This document shows, in pieces, positions 16,490-23,980 of a DNA stretch of 64,000 bases. The number at the start of each line of letters is the position of its first letter. The first letter of the stretch is position 1. The notes beneath the pieces were generated by a model. The model had not been told where the DNA came from. It ran no database searches and saw only the letters and a program-made list of their open reading frames with translations. Where the stretch lies: assembly GCA_039184335.1 (NCBI GenBank), contig JBCDBD010000004.1:93045-157044 (forward strand), given 5' to 3'. Both the position numbers and the translations under genes were made by a program. This DNA comes from JBCDBD01 sp039184335 (GTDB lineage Bacteria; Bacteroidota; Bacteroidia; Flavobacteriales; Flavobacteriaceae).

Positions 16490-17767
16490 ATGAAAAAGAT
16501 GACCCCTCGCATGAAAAGATTTTTGGTAACCCAAATTGAAAACCATTTGGAGTGGGGTAGTGGGGCTTCTTGGACCAACAAGGACTTTGGTGAACTAAGC
16601 AAGAAGATTTTTGAGGTTACTGGAAAACAATTGAGTGTCACCACGTTAAAACGTGTTTGGGGCAGAGCAGGGAGTGTTGGCAACCTCAGTGTTACGACAT
16701 TTGATATTCTCTCTGAGTTCTTAGGTTATGAAAACTGGCGTGATTTTCAAAAGACCCACGCGGCTGGTAAGTATGTATCTGTAAAGACAGGAACATGGGC
16801 CAGATACTCAATATGGGGTAGCTGCATACTCGCTTTGATGATATTATCCTTGCTTTTTTGGCGTGGACTGAAAAGTCCGGTACAAAAAAACCCTTCTTTA
16901 AAAAGCCAGTCTTCTATGGCCGATGTTTCTTTTTCATTGGACAAAGTGGCCTCAGGCTATCCGAATACGGTGATTTTTCGCTATGATGTAGGCAATCTAC
17001 ATTACGATACGTTGTTCATTCAACAGTCTTGGGATACCCGAAAACAGATTTCTTTGGATGAAGCCAGTGGACTTGTAACCTCAACATATTACCTGCCTGG
17101 GTATTTTCTTGCCAAACTGGTTTCAGACAATGGGATTTTGGAGGAACGTAACCTCTATATCCCTACAAAAGGATGGCAAGGAACTCTATTGGATGGGTCT
17201 GGACAGCCATCGTATCTGAAACCAGATCAACTGAACTATGGGGAAACAATCAGCGTTGCTTCCGAGATTTTAGAAAACCTGAATACCATGGATGAAGGAT
17301 GTCTTTATCTGGCACATCTGTCCCCAAATCCAGTAATCGATGGCAGTGACTTTCAGTTGACCACCTCTTTCAGAATGTCTGATTCAAAGGAAGGGAGCAT
17401 TTGTCAAAATGTTAGAATGACCGTAACGGGCACCCGTGAGGTAATCTCATTGGAGTTCAGTATTCCGGGTTGTGTTGGCGACCTGATATTCTTTATGGAC
17501 CAGGATATGATACAAGGAAAAAACAACGATTTTTCAGCTTTTGGAATGAAAGACGCAGAGTGGATGCAGTGCAAGTTAGTTGTACAAAACAGTATGCTAA
17601 AGGTGTTTTTATATGACAAGGTAGTCTTTCAAAGAGCGCTCAAGGTAGATTTGGGAAAGATTGGAGGAGTGCAATGGTACTTTGAGGGTTTGGGGGAAAT
17701 TCGTGAACTACACTTATTGGATGCCCAGCAGCATATCGATTTTATAGGGGACCAAATGCCAAAATAG
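16490..17767 (+). CDS. Membrane-anchored protein with N-terminal HTH-like domain and extracytoplasmic sensor-like domain
   Basis: 425 residues with a one-component-regulator layout. Residues 8-90 are a cytoplasmic helical domain (SWTNKDFGELSKKIFEVTGK, then LSVTTLKRVWGR and SVTTFDILSEFLGYENWRDF) that I have seen repeatedly in Bacteroidota and that looks like a helix-turn-helix. A single transmembrane helix follows at about 107-125 (YSIWGSCILALMILSLLFW). The rest is extracytoplasmic and beta-rich; the last 140 residues look like a LamG-type jelly roll (WMQCKLVVQNSMLKVFLYD, IGGVQWYFEG). It is divergent from a secreted LamG-like protein, with a direct repeat between them. A ToxR-like mechanism, sensing outside and binding DNA inside, is inferred; DNA binding is not proven. 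Confidence 0.68.
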   Translation: MKKMTPRMKRFLVTQIENHLEWGSGASWTNKDFGELSKKIFEVTGKQLSVTTLKRVWGRAGSVGNLSVTTFDILSEFLGYENWRDFQKTHAAGKYVSVKTGTWARYSIWGSCILALMILSLLFWRGLKSPVQKNPSLKSQSSMADVSFSLDKVASGYPNTVIFRYDVGNLHYDTLFIQQSWDTRKQISLDEASGLVTSTYYLPGYFLAKLVSDNGILEERNLYIPTKGWQGTLLDGSGQPSYLKPDQLNYGETISVASEILENLNTMDEGCLYLAHLSPNPVIDGSDFQLTTSFRMSDSKEGSICQNVRMTVTGTREVISLEFSIPGCVGDLIFFMDQDMIQGKNNDFSAFGMKDAEWMQCKLVVQNSMLKVFLYDKVVFQRALKVDLGKIGGVQWYFEGLGEIRELHLLDAQQHIDFIGDQMPK

Positions 17768-17868
17768 TATTTGGTAATACTTCAAGATCACAGCATTGGT
17801 TTTTGACGACTTTTTTTGCTATAATGTGATGCAAATAGCTTTTGTGAACGATCAAGATAGTATTTTTT

Positions 17869-19023
17869 TTATAGAACAGCTTTTGAAAAATAATATTCAA
17901 TATCGGGGTTGGTCATGGGTTGTAGCGCACCAAACTGTACCTGTTTGCCAAGGTTATCGAGTAACGGGTCGGTAAAAAAATGGGTACCCAATATGAGACG
18001 GGTCTCTGACACAATCTCTTCAGCAAATTGAGTGCTATAAAATTTAGATAATAAAGATGACTCAAGTATATTTTTTAGGGAAGCCTTGTCCGCTTTCTTG
18101 AAATTTGAAATGGCGATACCCGATTGCTTGCAAAGTTGTAATGCTGTTCTATATTTTAGGATCAATTTACCGAGATTTCCTTCAAAACGTTCAGATTCAG
18201 AGAGTTTTTTTCCATTCTTTATTTTTTTTCGACCAAATTCCTTGAGATGGGAAATCATACGTTGGGCACCACCCAAATAAGGTGCCGATGCCAAGGTTTG
18301 AAACCAAGCCCTTTGGTAGACCAATAATTCACTGTGTTTATGGGTTTCGATGGTTTCTTCTAGATCGATGGCAAGGGCATTGTCTACCCACAAATTGGTG
18401 AACCGTACTGATTTTGTGAATGAACCCAGCATGGCATCTTTGAAGACCTCTTTTTCGAAAGTAATTTCAGTATCACTATATGGTGCAAAAAAGACAGCTT
18501 TCTTATAGGTATTCAAAGTAGCGGTGAACACTAGATAATCTGCGATTCCTGAAAGTGACATAAAAGGTGCCTGACCATTGATCAGATATCCCCCTTGCTC
18601 TTTTTTGGCCCAAATACCGCTGTTTTGGCCTAGCGTTCTGTGGGAACGAACGGAACCGGTATTTGCAATCAAGGCACGCTCTTTTCTTATTTTGTTCAAT
18701 AAGATTTCGCGTTTCCAGAATGTCTTACTTGTTTTTGGCAATGGATAGTTCGCAATGGAAGCCAAAATGTAGTAATGCATGGAGAGCGCAATGGCAACTG
18801 GAATTGAAATTTCCCCGAACCCAAGTAAAATTTTAAAACAAGATTCGTGAATGTTTTCCGTGTCCTTTCCGTTACATGGGATGAATGGCAGTTGCGTGGT
18901 TCTTAAAAAAGTGTAGAATTCCTTGAAATCACGACTGTTTTTCGCACCGTAAAGTATATCACAAGCTTCTTTAAGCTCATTTTTTTCCTTGATGAGGGGA
19001 TTTTTTAAAGTGATATGGTTCAT
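17869..19023 (-). CDS. Acyl-CoA dehydrogenase-like flavoprotein
   Basis: 384 residues with the overall arrangement of the acyl-CoA dehydrogenase/flavin-dependent monooxygenase superfamily: a helical N-terminus, a central beta-barrel (ALIANTGSVRSHRTLGQN, GGYLINGQAPFMSLSGIADYLVFTA) and a C-terminal four-helix bundle (LASAPYLGGAQRMISHLKEFG, YRTALQLCKQSGIAISNF). The motif GYLINGQAPFMSLSGIADY matches the 'G..lnG.k.f.sg...a' signature. The catalytic glutamate of classical acyl-CoA dehydrogenases is not evident, so an acyl-CoA substrate is uncertain; DszC-like or diverged oxidoreductases are alternatives. It is the last gene of a minus-strand run that begins with the ABC transporter at 23744, 86 bp after the DUF2306 gene. 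Confidence 0.72.
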   Translation of the reverse strand: MNHITLKNPLIKEKNELKEACDILYGAKNSRDFKEFYTFLRTTQLPFIPCNGKDTENIHESCFKILLGFGEISIPVAIALSMHYYILASIANYPLPKTSKTFWKREILLNKIRKERALIANTGSVRSHRTLGQNSGIWAKKEQGGYLINGQAPFMSLSGIADYLVFTATLNTYKKAVFFAPYSDTEITFEKEVFKDAMLGSFTKSVRFTNLWVDNALAIDLEETIETHKHSELLVYQRAWFQTLASAPYLGGAQRMISHLKEFGRKKIKNGKKLSESERFEGNLGKLILKYRTALQLCKQSGIAISNFKKADKASLKNILESSLLSKFYSTQFAEEIVSETRLILGTHFFTDPLLDNLGKQVQFGALQPMTNPDIEYYFSKAVL

Positions 19024-19109
19024 TTTTTGATTGTTAAGATATAAGTTGTCGCTATCTATTGGTCACCTTATTTATAGATTAGTTACATCATAAGTGTTCT
19101 TTTCAAAGC

Positions 19110-19931
19110 TTAAAGACGTGGAAGCCACATGCCCATGGTTGCCGCAAAAGTTCCTAGTGCGGTAATAGCTGTAAGCAATAGCAATGTTGCTGACATTATA
19201 ATTTTTGGTGTTGCAGGTTTTTTTCTGGTGGCCCTGAAGTAAAGTTCAACCATTAAAAGGGGTAGCAGGTATTGTGCAAATCCAAGAAAGACCAAAAAAG
19301 GCCCCCGAAAGGTTTCAGGGTCAAAACCTACGGGGCCACCATTGATGAATAACCAGAACATCAATCCTATTCTAAAAAACCAAACCCCACCCATGGCCAA
19401 AAAAAGGCGAAGGGCCCATCGGTTGTGGGCATCAATGTTGCGTTTGATGGCATTTTGTATGGTGAGTAGGGCAAAACCCAAAATCAGTAGCCCATTGATA
19501 CTTATACTGATATCACCAATTATTCCACTCACAGTTCCTTCTGTCAATACCATATACATGCCACTTAAACTGATGAGAAAAGCAGCAACGATATAAAACC
19601 TCCCGTTCCATCTATGGAACGTAGGGGCCAGTTTCCTGAACTGTGGAATGAACTGGATGGGGCCACCGATCATCACGATTACTGCAAATAAAAGATGTAG
19701 TGCCACGGCGAGATTCCCCATGGTTACCCCGTCGGTATACCCATGGGGAAGTATTCTGTTCCATTTCATGAAATCACCTTTTATGGCTGATCCCCCATAG
19801 AATGCGGCTACGTAAAGAGCAAATATCCATTGACCGATTACGGTAACTATAAACCAGAGGTGTGCTGTCTTTTTGAGCAATTGTGAAGCGGGTAGTTTTG
19901 ATGATTTTAAAGGATGGAGTGTATAGCACAT
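19110..19931 (-). CDS. DUF2306 family integral membrane protein
   Basis: 273 residues with about seven transmembrane segments. Features of DUF2306 are NLAVALHLLFAVIVMIGGPIQF, RKLAPTFHRWNGRFYIVAAF and AHNRWALRLFLAMGGVWFFRIG, with several conserved histidines inside the membrane (in LHLLF, FHRWNG and DAHNRW) that suggest haem or metal ligation. I make no firm functional call. The leader on the coding strand contains ATCAATCAAAAAAC shortly before the ATG, nearly identical to the leaders of the two genes upstream. It belongs to the minus-strand run with GntR and the ABC transporter. Confidence 0.83.
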   Translation of the reverse strand: MCYTLHPLKSSKLPASQLLKKTAHLWFIVTVIGQWIFALYVAAFYGGSAIKGDFMKWNRILPHGYTDGVTMGNLAVALHLLFAVIVMIGGPIQFIPQFRKLAPTFHRWNGRFYIVAAFLISLSGMYMVLTEGTVSGIIGDISISINGLLILGFALLTIQNAIKRNIDAHNRWALRLFLAMGGVWFFRIGLMFWLFINGGPVGFDPETFRGPFLVFLGFAQYLLPLLMVELYFRATRKKPATPKIIMSATLLLLTAITALGTFAATMGMWLPRL

Positions 19932-19983
19932 GATGGTCTGTTTTTTGATTGATAGATCTATTTTGGTAAAGTATTAAATGGTG

Positions 19984-20676
19984 TTATGTCGATGAAATGG
20001 TTTTTTTCTGGGGGTCAGTGTAAAATCCTTTGGCAATGAGCCACCCTGTAAGGGTAATCATAAATACCCCATTTTGGGAATAGAAATGGAAACTTACGGT
20101 GATATCAAAGATGTTTAACCAACTGGCGATGAACACCAAAGTGATGGCGACCATTCCCCAAACCGATAGCCATCTTGGAATGAGCCTGGTCTTGAAAAAG
20201 AAGTAATACAATGAAAAAGCAGCCGCTGCAAAGAGTATTAACCCAATAAAATGTGCCGCAAAATATTCCTCGATCTTTAGAATTGCCAAAGACAGAAAAT
20301 GGGCAGTGTCAATGTCATCCAGTTCAATGAATACCTGACCTGAGGAAAGTAAGGACAAATGACTGACATTGCTGAATACAATCGTTGCCACCTGTATTAA
20401 CCAGATACCCAAGAACCAAAGGGCAAAACTATTTTTATACTGGTTTAACAAAGGGAAAAGCTTGATGGCAATGACGATCCAAAGGGCACTGGCCAGAATA
20501 TCCAAAAATACGGCGATTCTGGTGTTCAGGGCATTTTGTACTATATCATTTAAAAAATCGGGCGAAGTTGTCATTGCCCTTGATAACCCTCTCAAAAAAA
20601 TGGAAGGAATACCAATGGCCATGATTAAGAACAGTAAAAATCCAACGGTTCTTCCAATCTGTTGTGTAGCAGTCAT
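19984..20676 (-). CDS. DUF4386 family integral membrane protein
   Basis: 230 residues with six hydrophobic segments. The start (QQIGRTVGFLLFLIMAIGIPSIFLRGL) and the middle (AVFLDILASALWIVIAIKLFPLL, then YFAAHFIGLILFAAAAFSLYYFFF) fit DUF4386, an uncharacterised family of bacterial membrane proteins. The length is normal. It is 52 bp upstream of the DUF2306 gene and 64 bp downstream of the next membrane-protein gene, all on the minus strand, and carries the shared CAATCAAAAAAC leader. A role in envelope stress with the GntR-controlled exporter is suggested only by position. Confidence 0.82.
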   Translation of the reverse strand: MTATQQIGRTVGFLLFLIMAIGIPSIFLRGLSRAMTTSPDFLNDIVQNALNTRIAVFLDILASALWIVIAIKLFPLLNQYKNSFALWFLGIWLIQVATIVFSNVSHLSLLSSGQVFIELDDIDTAHFLSLAILKIEEYFAAHFIGLILFAAAAFSLYYFFFKTRLIPRWLSVWGMVAITLVFIASWLNIFDITVSFHFYSQNGVFMITLTGWLIAKGFYTDPQKKTISST

Positions 20677-20740
20677 AATTTTTCGTTTTTTGATTGATTA
20701 ATGATTAATGATTGATGTATTGATGAACAATCGCAATTTT

Positions 20741-21190
20741 CTAATAAGGCTGTGTTTTGAACGACCATAGGGGTTTGACATAGTTGCTGAAAAAATACCC
20801 CCAGGGTATCACCAAAACATCCAGTATCACTGCAGTGACACAGATCCAATAGAATGCTTCGGCTTCTGTTGTCACCACACCCACTGATTTCATGGGAAAA
20901 TATATGGTCAAGACCCAAGTAGCCTTGTAGAGCAGTTGTAAAAAAAGCAAGGGCAGCATTTTTATGGGATATCGGACCCTAAGTCCCATTAAAGTGGCAT
21001 ATGTGGCCCAAAAACTAAAGGCTACCCCTGTAATGTAATCAATGGGCTCATCGGTAAAGAGCAGATATTCCCATGCCTGAAATGCCAAACCGATACAGGT
21101 CAACAAGTAAAGGCTACGCATGACCGTGAGACGAAACTTGGAGGGTGTCGTTGAATCGGCAGTAATGGTTCTGTCAAAAGTTGAATTCAT
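20741..21190 (-). CDS. Hypothetical four-helix membrane protein
   Basis: 149 residues, not assigned to a family I can name. About four hydrophobic stretches are visible (residues 25-40, 50-68, 79-97, 115-133). Charged residues lie mainly at the two termini: an N-terminal cytoplasmic tail rich in Ser/Thr and a C-terminal end KPLWSFKTQPY. It carries the same CAATCAAAAAACGG leader before its ATG as its downstream neighbours. It sits between the GIN-domain gene (46 bp upstream) and the DUF4386 gene in the minus-strand run. Confidence 0.72.
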   Translation of the reverse strand: MNSTFDRTITADSTTPSKFRLTVMRSLYLLTCIGLAFQAWEYLLFTDEPIDYITGVAFSFWATYATLMGLRVRYPIKMLPLLFLQLLYKATWVLTIYFPMKSVGVVTTEAEAFYWICVTAVILDVLVIPWGYFFSNYVKPLWSFKTQPY

Positions 21191-21236
21191 GATTGTCCGT
21201 TTTTTGATTGATGATCGATAGGTGTTCGTCTTTTGA

Positions 21237-21800
21237 TTATTCCTCTTCTTTTGGGTTTTGTGTAAAGTCTATCTTCTTGACCTCACCATTAATTCGTATG
21301 GTTCCTGTTGAGTTGTTCACTTGTTGTATGCTGTTGTAAACCAGTTTCAGGTTTACAGAACTGTTATCTTTAAAATCTAGAATCAGATTTTTTCCAAAAA
21401 CTTGCTGTATTGTTTCAAAATGGGTATTTCCACTTAATATCAGTTCTTCCAGTTCAGTAGTTTCAATGCTGATAATGACACTGTCTTTTTTTCTGGGTTT
21501 ACGGTTCATGCTTATGATTAGTTTTTCTTCTTGGACTTCGGTCCGTATAGAGTCCAAGAGTATATCGGGTGCTTTAATGCTCAGATTTGGCGTTTCACCC
21601 TGTTCAAAGCGAATAGTAAGCTGGCCTTCTGCAGTGATTGCAGAAAAGTGGGGAACATCCCTATTTTGGGTGATGGTCCTGACCGGTTTCCAATTTGCTG
21701 CACCTTGCCTTACATATAGGTGTACCCTAAGTTGAAAGACTAGGGAAAAAAGGAGAATGCCCCCTAAAGCCCCGAGCAAAATAAGGTTACTTCTTTTCAT
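21237..21800 (-). CDS. GIN/DUF2807-like exported protein
   Basis: 187 residues with an N-terminal membrane anchor or signal (residues 6-26, ILLGALGGILLFSLVFQLRV). The remainder is a repetitive beta-structure (FSAITAEGQLTIRFEQGETPNLSI, LDSIRTEVQEEKLIISMNRK, LEELILSGNTHFETIQQVFG, LILDFKDNSSVNLKLVYN), typical of putative auto-transporter GIN-like (DUF2807) domains common in Bacteroidota. The last ten residues are acidic. The gene overlaps the 3' end of the GntR regulator gene by 14 bp, so it is translationally coupled to it. GIN-domain proteins of this kind are often found beside YtrA-type regulators and ABC exporters; a ligand is not known. Confidence 0.78.
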   Translation of the reverse strand: MKRSNLILLGALGGILLFSLVFQLRVHLYVRQGAANWKPVRTITQNRDVPHFSAITAEGQLTIRFEQGETPNLSIKAPDILLDSIRTEVQEEKLIISMNRKPRKKDSVIISIETTELEELILSGNTHFETIQQVFGKNLILDFKDNSSVNLKLVYNSIQQVNNSTGTIRINGEVKKIDFTQNPKEEE

Positions 21801-22155
21801 CGCGGTACTGGTTGAATGCGGTTAGTAATTCTTCAGTTGAAATATCTAAAAGGGTCATCTTTTTGAACACATCGGGCAATATGTTTTCCATAAACTCTTT
21901 TCTTTTGATTTTCAGCACCTTGTGAAATCCGTCTTCGGCTACAAAATAGCCTATGCCCCGTTTGTTGTAGATGACCTGTGCGTCTTGAAGGTGGTTGAAA
22001 GCCCGTATGGCGGTATTGGGATTCACCTCTACCATCATTGCGATTTCACGCACTGAGGGAATTCTTTCGTTTTCCTTCCAACGTCTGGTCAATATATTTT
22101 CATAAAAAAGGTCCACAATCTGTAAATAAATGGGTTTGCTGTTGTCAAAGTCCAT
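21787..22155 (-). CDS. GntR-family transcriptional regulator, YtrA subfamily
   Basis: 122-residue repressor-like protein. The winged-helix N-terminus is clear: SKPIYLQIVDLFYENILTRRW, then ERIPSVREIAMMVEVNPNTA and AFNHLQDAQVIYNKRGIGYFV. The C-terminal part is only about 45 residues, too short for a classical ligand-binding domain, which defines the YtrA subgroup; such proteins usually control their own ABC-transporter operon. It starts one base after the permease stop and overlaps the GIN-domain gene. A 26-bp palindrome with TAGTGT/ACACTA ends at the operon promoter (23747-23772) is its likely target, so autorepression is expected. Confidence 0.92.
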   Translation of the reverse strand: MDFDNSKPIYLQIVDLFYENILTRRWKENERIPSVREIAMMVEVNPNTAIRAFNHLQDAQVIYNKRGIGYFVAEDGFHKVLKIKRKEFMENILPDVFKKMTLLDISTEELLTAFNQYRDEKK

Positions 22156-22156
22156 G

Positions 22157-22909
22157 TTATACCTCCTTTTCTGCCATTTTGAGATAAGCTACGACCAGCA
22201 TCAAAGGGCCGAAAACAAGTCCATAAAACCATTTGCCCAATAGTGAAAAATCAGCACTTGCCAAATCAAAGGCATCTGAACCCAAAGATTCACCTTTGAA
22301 TATCCCATAACCATGGTTGAACAATGCATAGAGTATAAAATTGAAAAAGAGCAAAGCGAGGAATAAGATTCCCAAGGCCAATGCGGTCTTACCAATCCTG
22401 TTTTTTGAGTAGGTCAAAGCACCCACTAAAAAGACGGGCTGTATGATAAAATAGAGCTGTACCACCTTCCAGTAGGGTGCAGAAAATAAGGATAACAGGT
22501 TGAAATCTGCCCTAAAAGTGATTATGCCCATGATGATGGCCAATGTCCCCACAGCAAGCGCAAGTATTGAAAACACAGCAGTATACAGCACTGTCGTGGT
22601 AATCCATTGGGCACAAAGCCGTTCGAAAACCGATACAGGCAATACAAGGAACAAATGGTTGGCTTTTGGGTTATTGAACTCTTTTGTCAAGGAAAACGTG
22701 AACAGAATACCCAAGGGAACATAAAACAATCCAAAAATTCCAAAAAATTCACTTGTTGCCAATTGTTGGTCCCAGAGCATATTGAGCCAGCAAAACAAGA
22801 ACAACAATACCAAAGCGACTAAAAGACCGGTAACCAAGGTGGCCTTATGAAGTATAAGGTCTCTTCGGATGAATTGAAACACGCTAGTGCCACTAAACCT
22901 ATGCTTCAT
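22157..22909 (-). CDS. ABC-2-type transporter permease
   Basis: 250 residues with six predicted membrane helices; partner of the ATPase encoded just upstream. I start it at 22909 (MKHRFSGTSVFQFIRRDLIL) because longer in-frame versions read through the ATPase gene and carry no family similarity. Helices lie at about residues 22-44, 55-77, 98-125, 145-165, 177-200 and 225-245. The start codon lies inside the ATPase gene (11-bp overlap), giving tight coupling. The GntR gene follows one base after the stop. Exported substrate unknown; YtrA-linked exporters often respond to cell-envelope stress. Confidence 0.85.
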   Translation of the reverse strand: MKHRFSGTSVFQFIRRDLILHKATLVTGLLVALVLLFLFCWLNMLWDQQLATSEFFGIFGLFYVPLGILFTFSLTKEFNNPKANHLFLVLPVSVFERLCAQWITTTVLYTAVFSILALAVGTLAIIMGIITFRADFNLLSLFSAPYWKVVQLYFIIQPVFLVGALTYSKNRIGKTALALGILFLALLFFNFILYALFNHGYGIFKGESLGSDAFDLASADFSLLGKWFYGLVFGPLMLVVAYLKMAEKEV

Positions 22910-23744
22910 GATTGGTGTTTTGAAAGATATTTTTGATTTTTGGGCTCGCATGGAGCACCCCGTTGAAGAGCAGTTCAAGGTCCATTTCACTTTCGTCCCT
23001 ATCCTGTCGTTCAATGATGGTCTTGCCTCCAAAAGAAGTTTCTGAATAGATGCCCGCATCGGCATCTGAAGTTGATGGCCTTCCGAACCACAGTTTATCA
23101 GATACCACTTCCAATGGATGGTCGAAGACGACCTTTGCATTATCAAGAATGGTTACATGGTTGATCAGACTGTGCAGGTCTCGGACCTGATGGGTGGATA
23201 TGACCACACATTTTCCCTCATCCACAGCCGCGGCCATCACTTTTCTGAACTGGCTTTTTGATGGAATATCCAAACCGTTGGTGGGCTCGTCCATCAATAA
23301 CAATGGGGTATTGGTAGCGATACCAAAAGCAATGAGCACTTTCTTTTTTTGGCCAAAGGACAGTTTGGATATCTTATCTTTTGTAGAAAGTTGAAACTCA
23401 TCGATAAGTCCATAAAATCGATCCTTTGAAAAATTGGGATAAAAAGATGAATTTATTTGTTCAAAAATTGCGATTTGCAACGCGGGCAGTTCAAAATCTT
23501 CAGGTACCAAAAAAATATGCTGCAAGCCACTGACACTTCTCAGTGCCATGTTTTTCCCATTTATCGAACAAAAACCGTGGGTAGGAAAGAGCAGCCCAGA
23601 CATCAATTTCATTAATGTGCTTTTACCCTCGCCGTTTTTCCCAAAAAGCCCATAAATATTACCGACCTTAAAATCGAGATCGATGGATTGCAGCACAGGT
23701 TTACTGTTCGGGTAGTTGAAATATAGGTTTTTTATAGATAACAT
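22899..23744 (-). CDS. ABC transporter ATP-binding protein
   Basis: 281-residue nucleotide-binding subunit. Walker A is GLFGKNGEGKSTLMKL (about residues 33-48), the signature is KLSFGQKKKV, Walker B is PLLLMDEPTNGLD and the switch histidine lies in VVISTHQ. A Ser/Asp-rich C-terminal extension follows residue 215. It is the first gene of the run controlled by the promoter-operator at 23747-23802. The start ATG at 23744 lies three bases from the palindrome, so the predicted operator also overlaps the leader. Together with the permease it forms a small exporter of the Ytr type. Confidence 0.92.
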   Translation of the reverse strand: MLSIKNLYFNYPNSKPVLQSIDLDFKVGNIYGLFGKNGEGKSTLMKLMSGLLFPTHGFCSINGKNMALRSVSGLQHIFLVPEDFELPALQIAIFEQINSSFYPNFSKDRFYGLIDEFQLSTKDKISKLSFGQKKKVLIAFGIATNTPLLLMDEPTNGLDIPSKSQFRKVMAAAVDEGKCVVISTHQVRDLHSLINHVTILDNAKVVFDHPLEVVSDKLWFGRPSTSDADAGIYSETSFGGKTIIERQDRDESEMDLELLFNGVLHASPKIKNIFQNTNHEA

Positions 23745-23746
23745 TA

Positions 23747-23772
23747 TAGTGTATTAGTTAACTAGAACACTA
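23747..23772. promoter_or_regulatory. 26-bp palindromic operator, probable GntR (YtrA-type) site
   Basis: The half-sites are TAGTGTATTAGTT and AACTAGAACACTA, centred between 23759 and 23760, with 11 of 13 positions symmetric and a perfect core TAGTTAACTA. It covers the predicted transcription start of the ABC/GntR operon. From memory, YtrA-family operators have AGTGT...ACACT arms. Confidence 0.72.
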
Positions 23773-23802
23773 CAAAATTAAAAAAAAATCCCTATTCTGC
23801 AA
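23773..23802 (-). promoter_or_regulatory. Bacteroidota-type promoter of the ABC/GntR operon
   Basis: On the minus strand TTG (23802-23800), a 19-nt spacer and TAATTTTG (23780-23773) match the consensus fully. The -7 box abuts the palindrome, so the start site near 23766 lies inside the operator, a layout suited to repression. Confidence 0.8.
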
Positions 23803-23889
23803 CTTTTTTGAAAAAATGTTGGTTGGCCCCATGATAGTTATGCGTTGGGATGCAAGGATTGGCGTACATGGCATGACATTGAAACCAGA

Positions 23890-23952
23890 AATAAAAAAGC
23901 TTACGCCTTTTTAAAAATGGGTTGTAGCCCTATATGGACAAAAAGACGTAAG
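23890..23952 (-). terminator. Intrinsic terminator of the beta-lactamase-fold hydrolase gene
   Basis: On the minus strand CTTACGTCTTTTT (23952-23940) pairs with AAAAAGGCGTAAG (23912-23900) over 13 bp with one mismatch, with a smaller GGGC/GCCC-type stem inside the loop, and is followed by CTTTTTTATTT. It begins 28 nt after the stop at 23981. Confidence 0.68.
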
Positions 23953-23980
23953 TTGTGAAAGGGATTCATTTTTAAGGCCG

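Noticed and set aside
17766..17783. AGTATT/AATACT hairpin between the HTH-like gene and the acyl-CoA dehydrogenase-like gene
   Set aside because: Only 6 bp of A/T-rich stem and poor T tracts on both sides; too weak to call a terminator.
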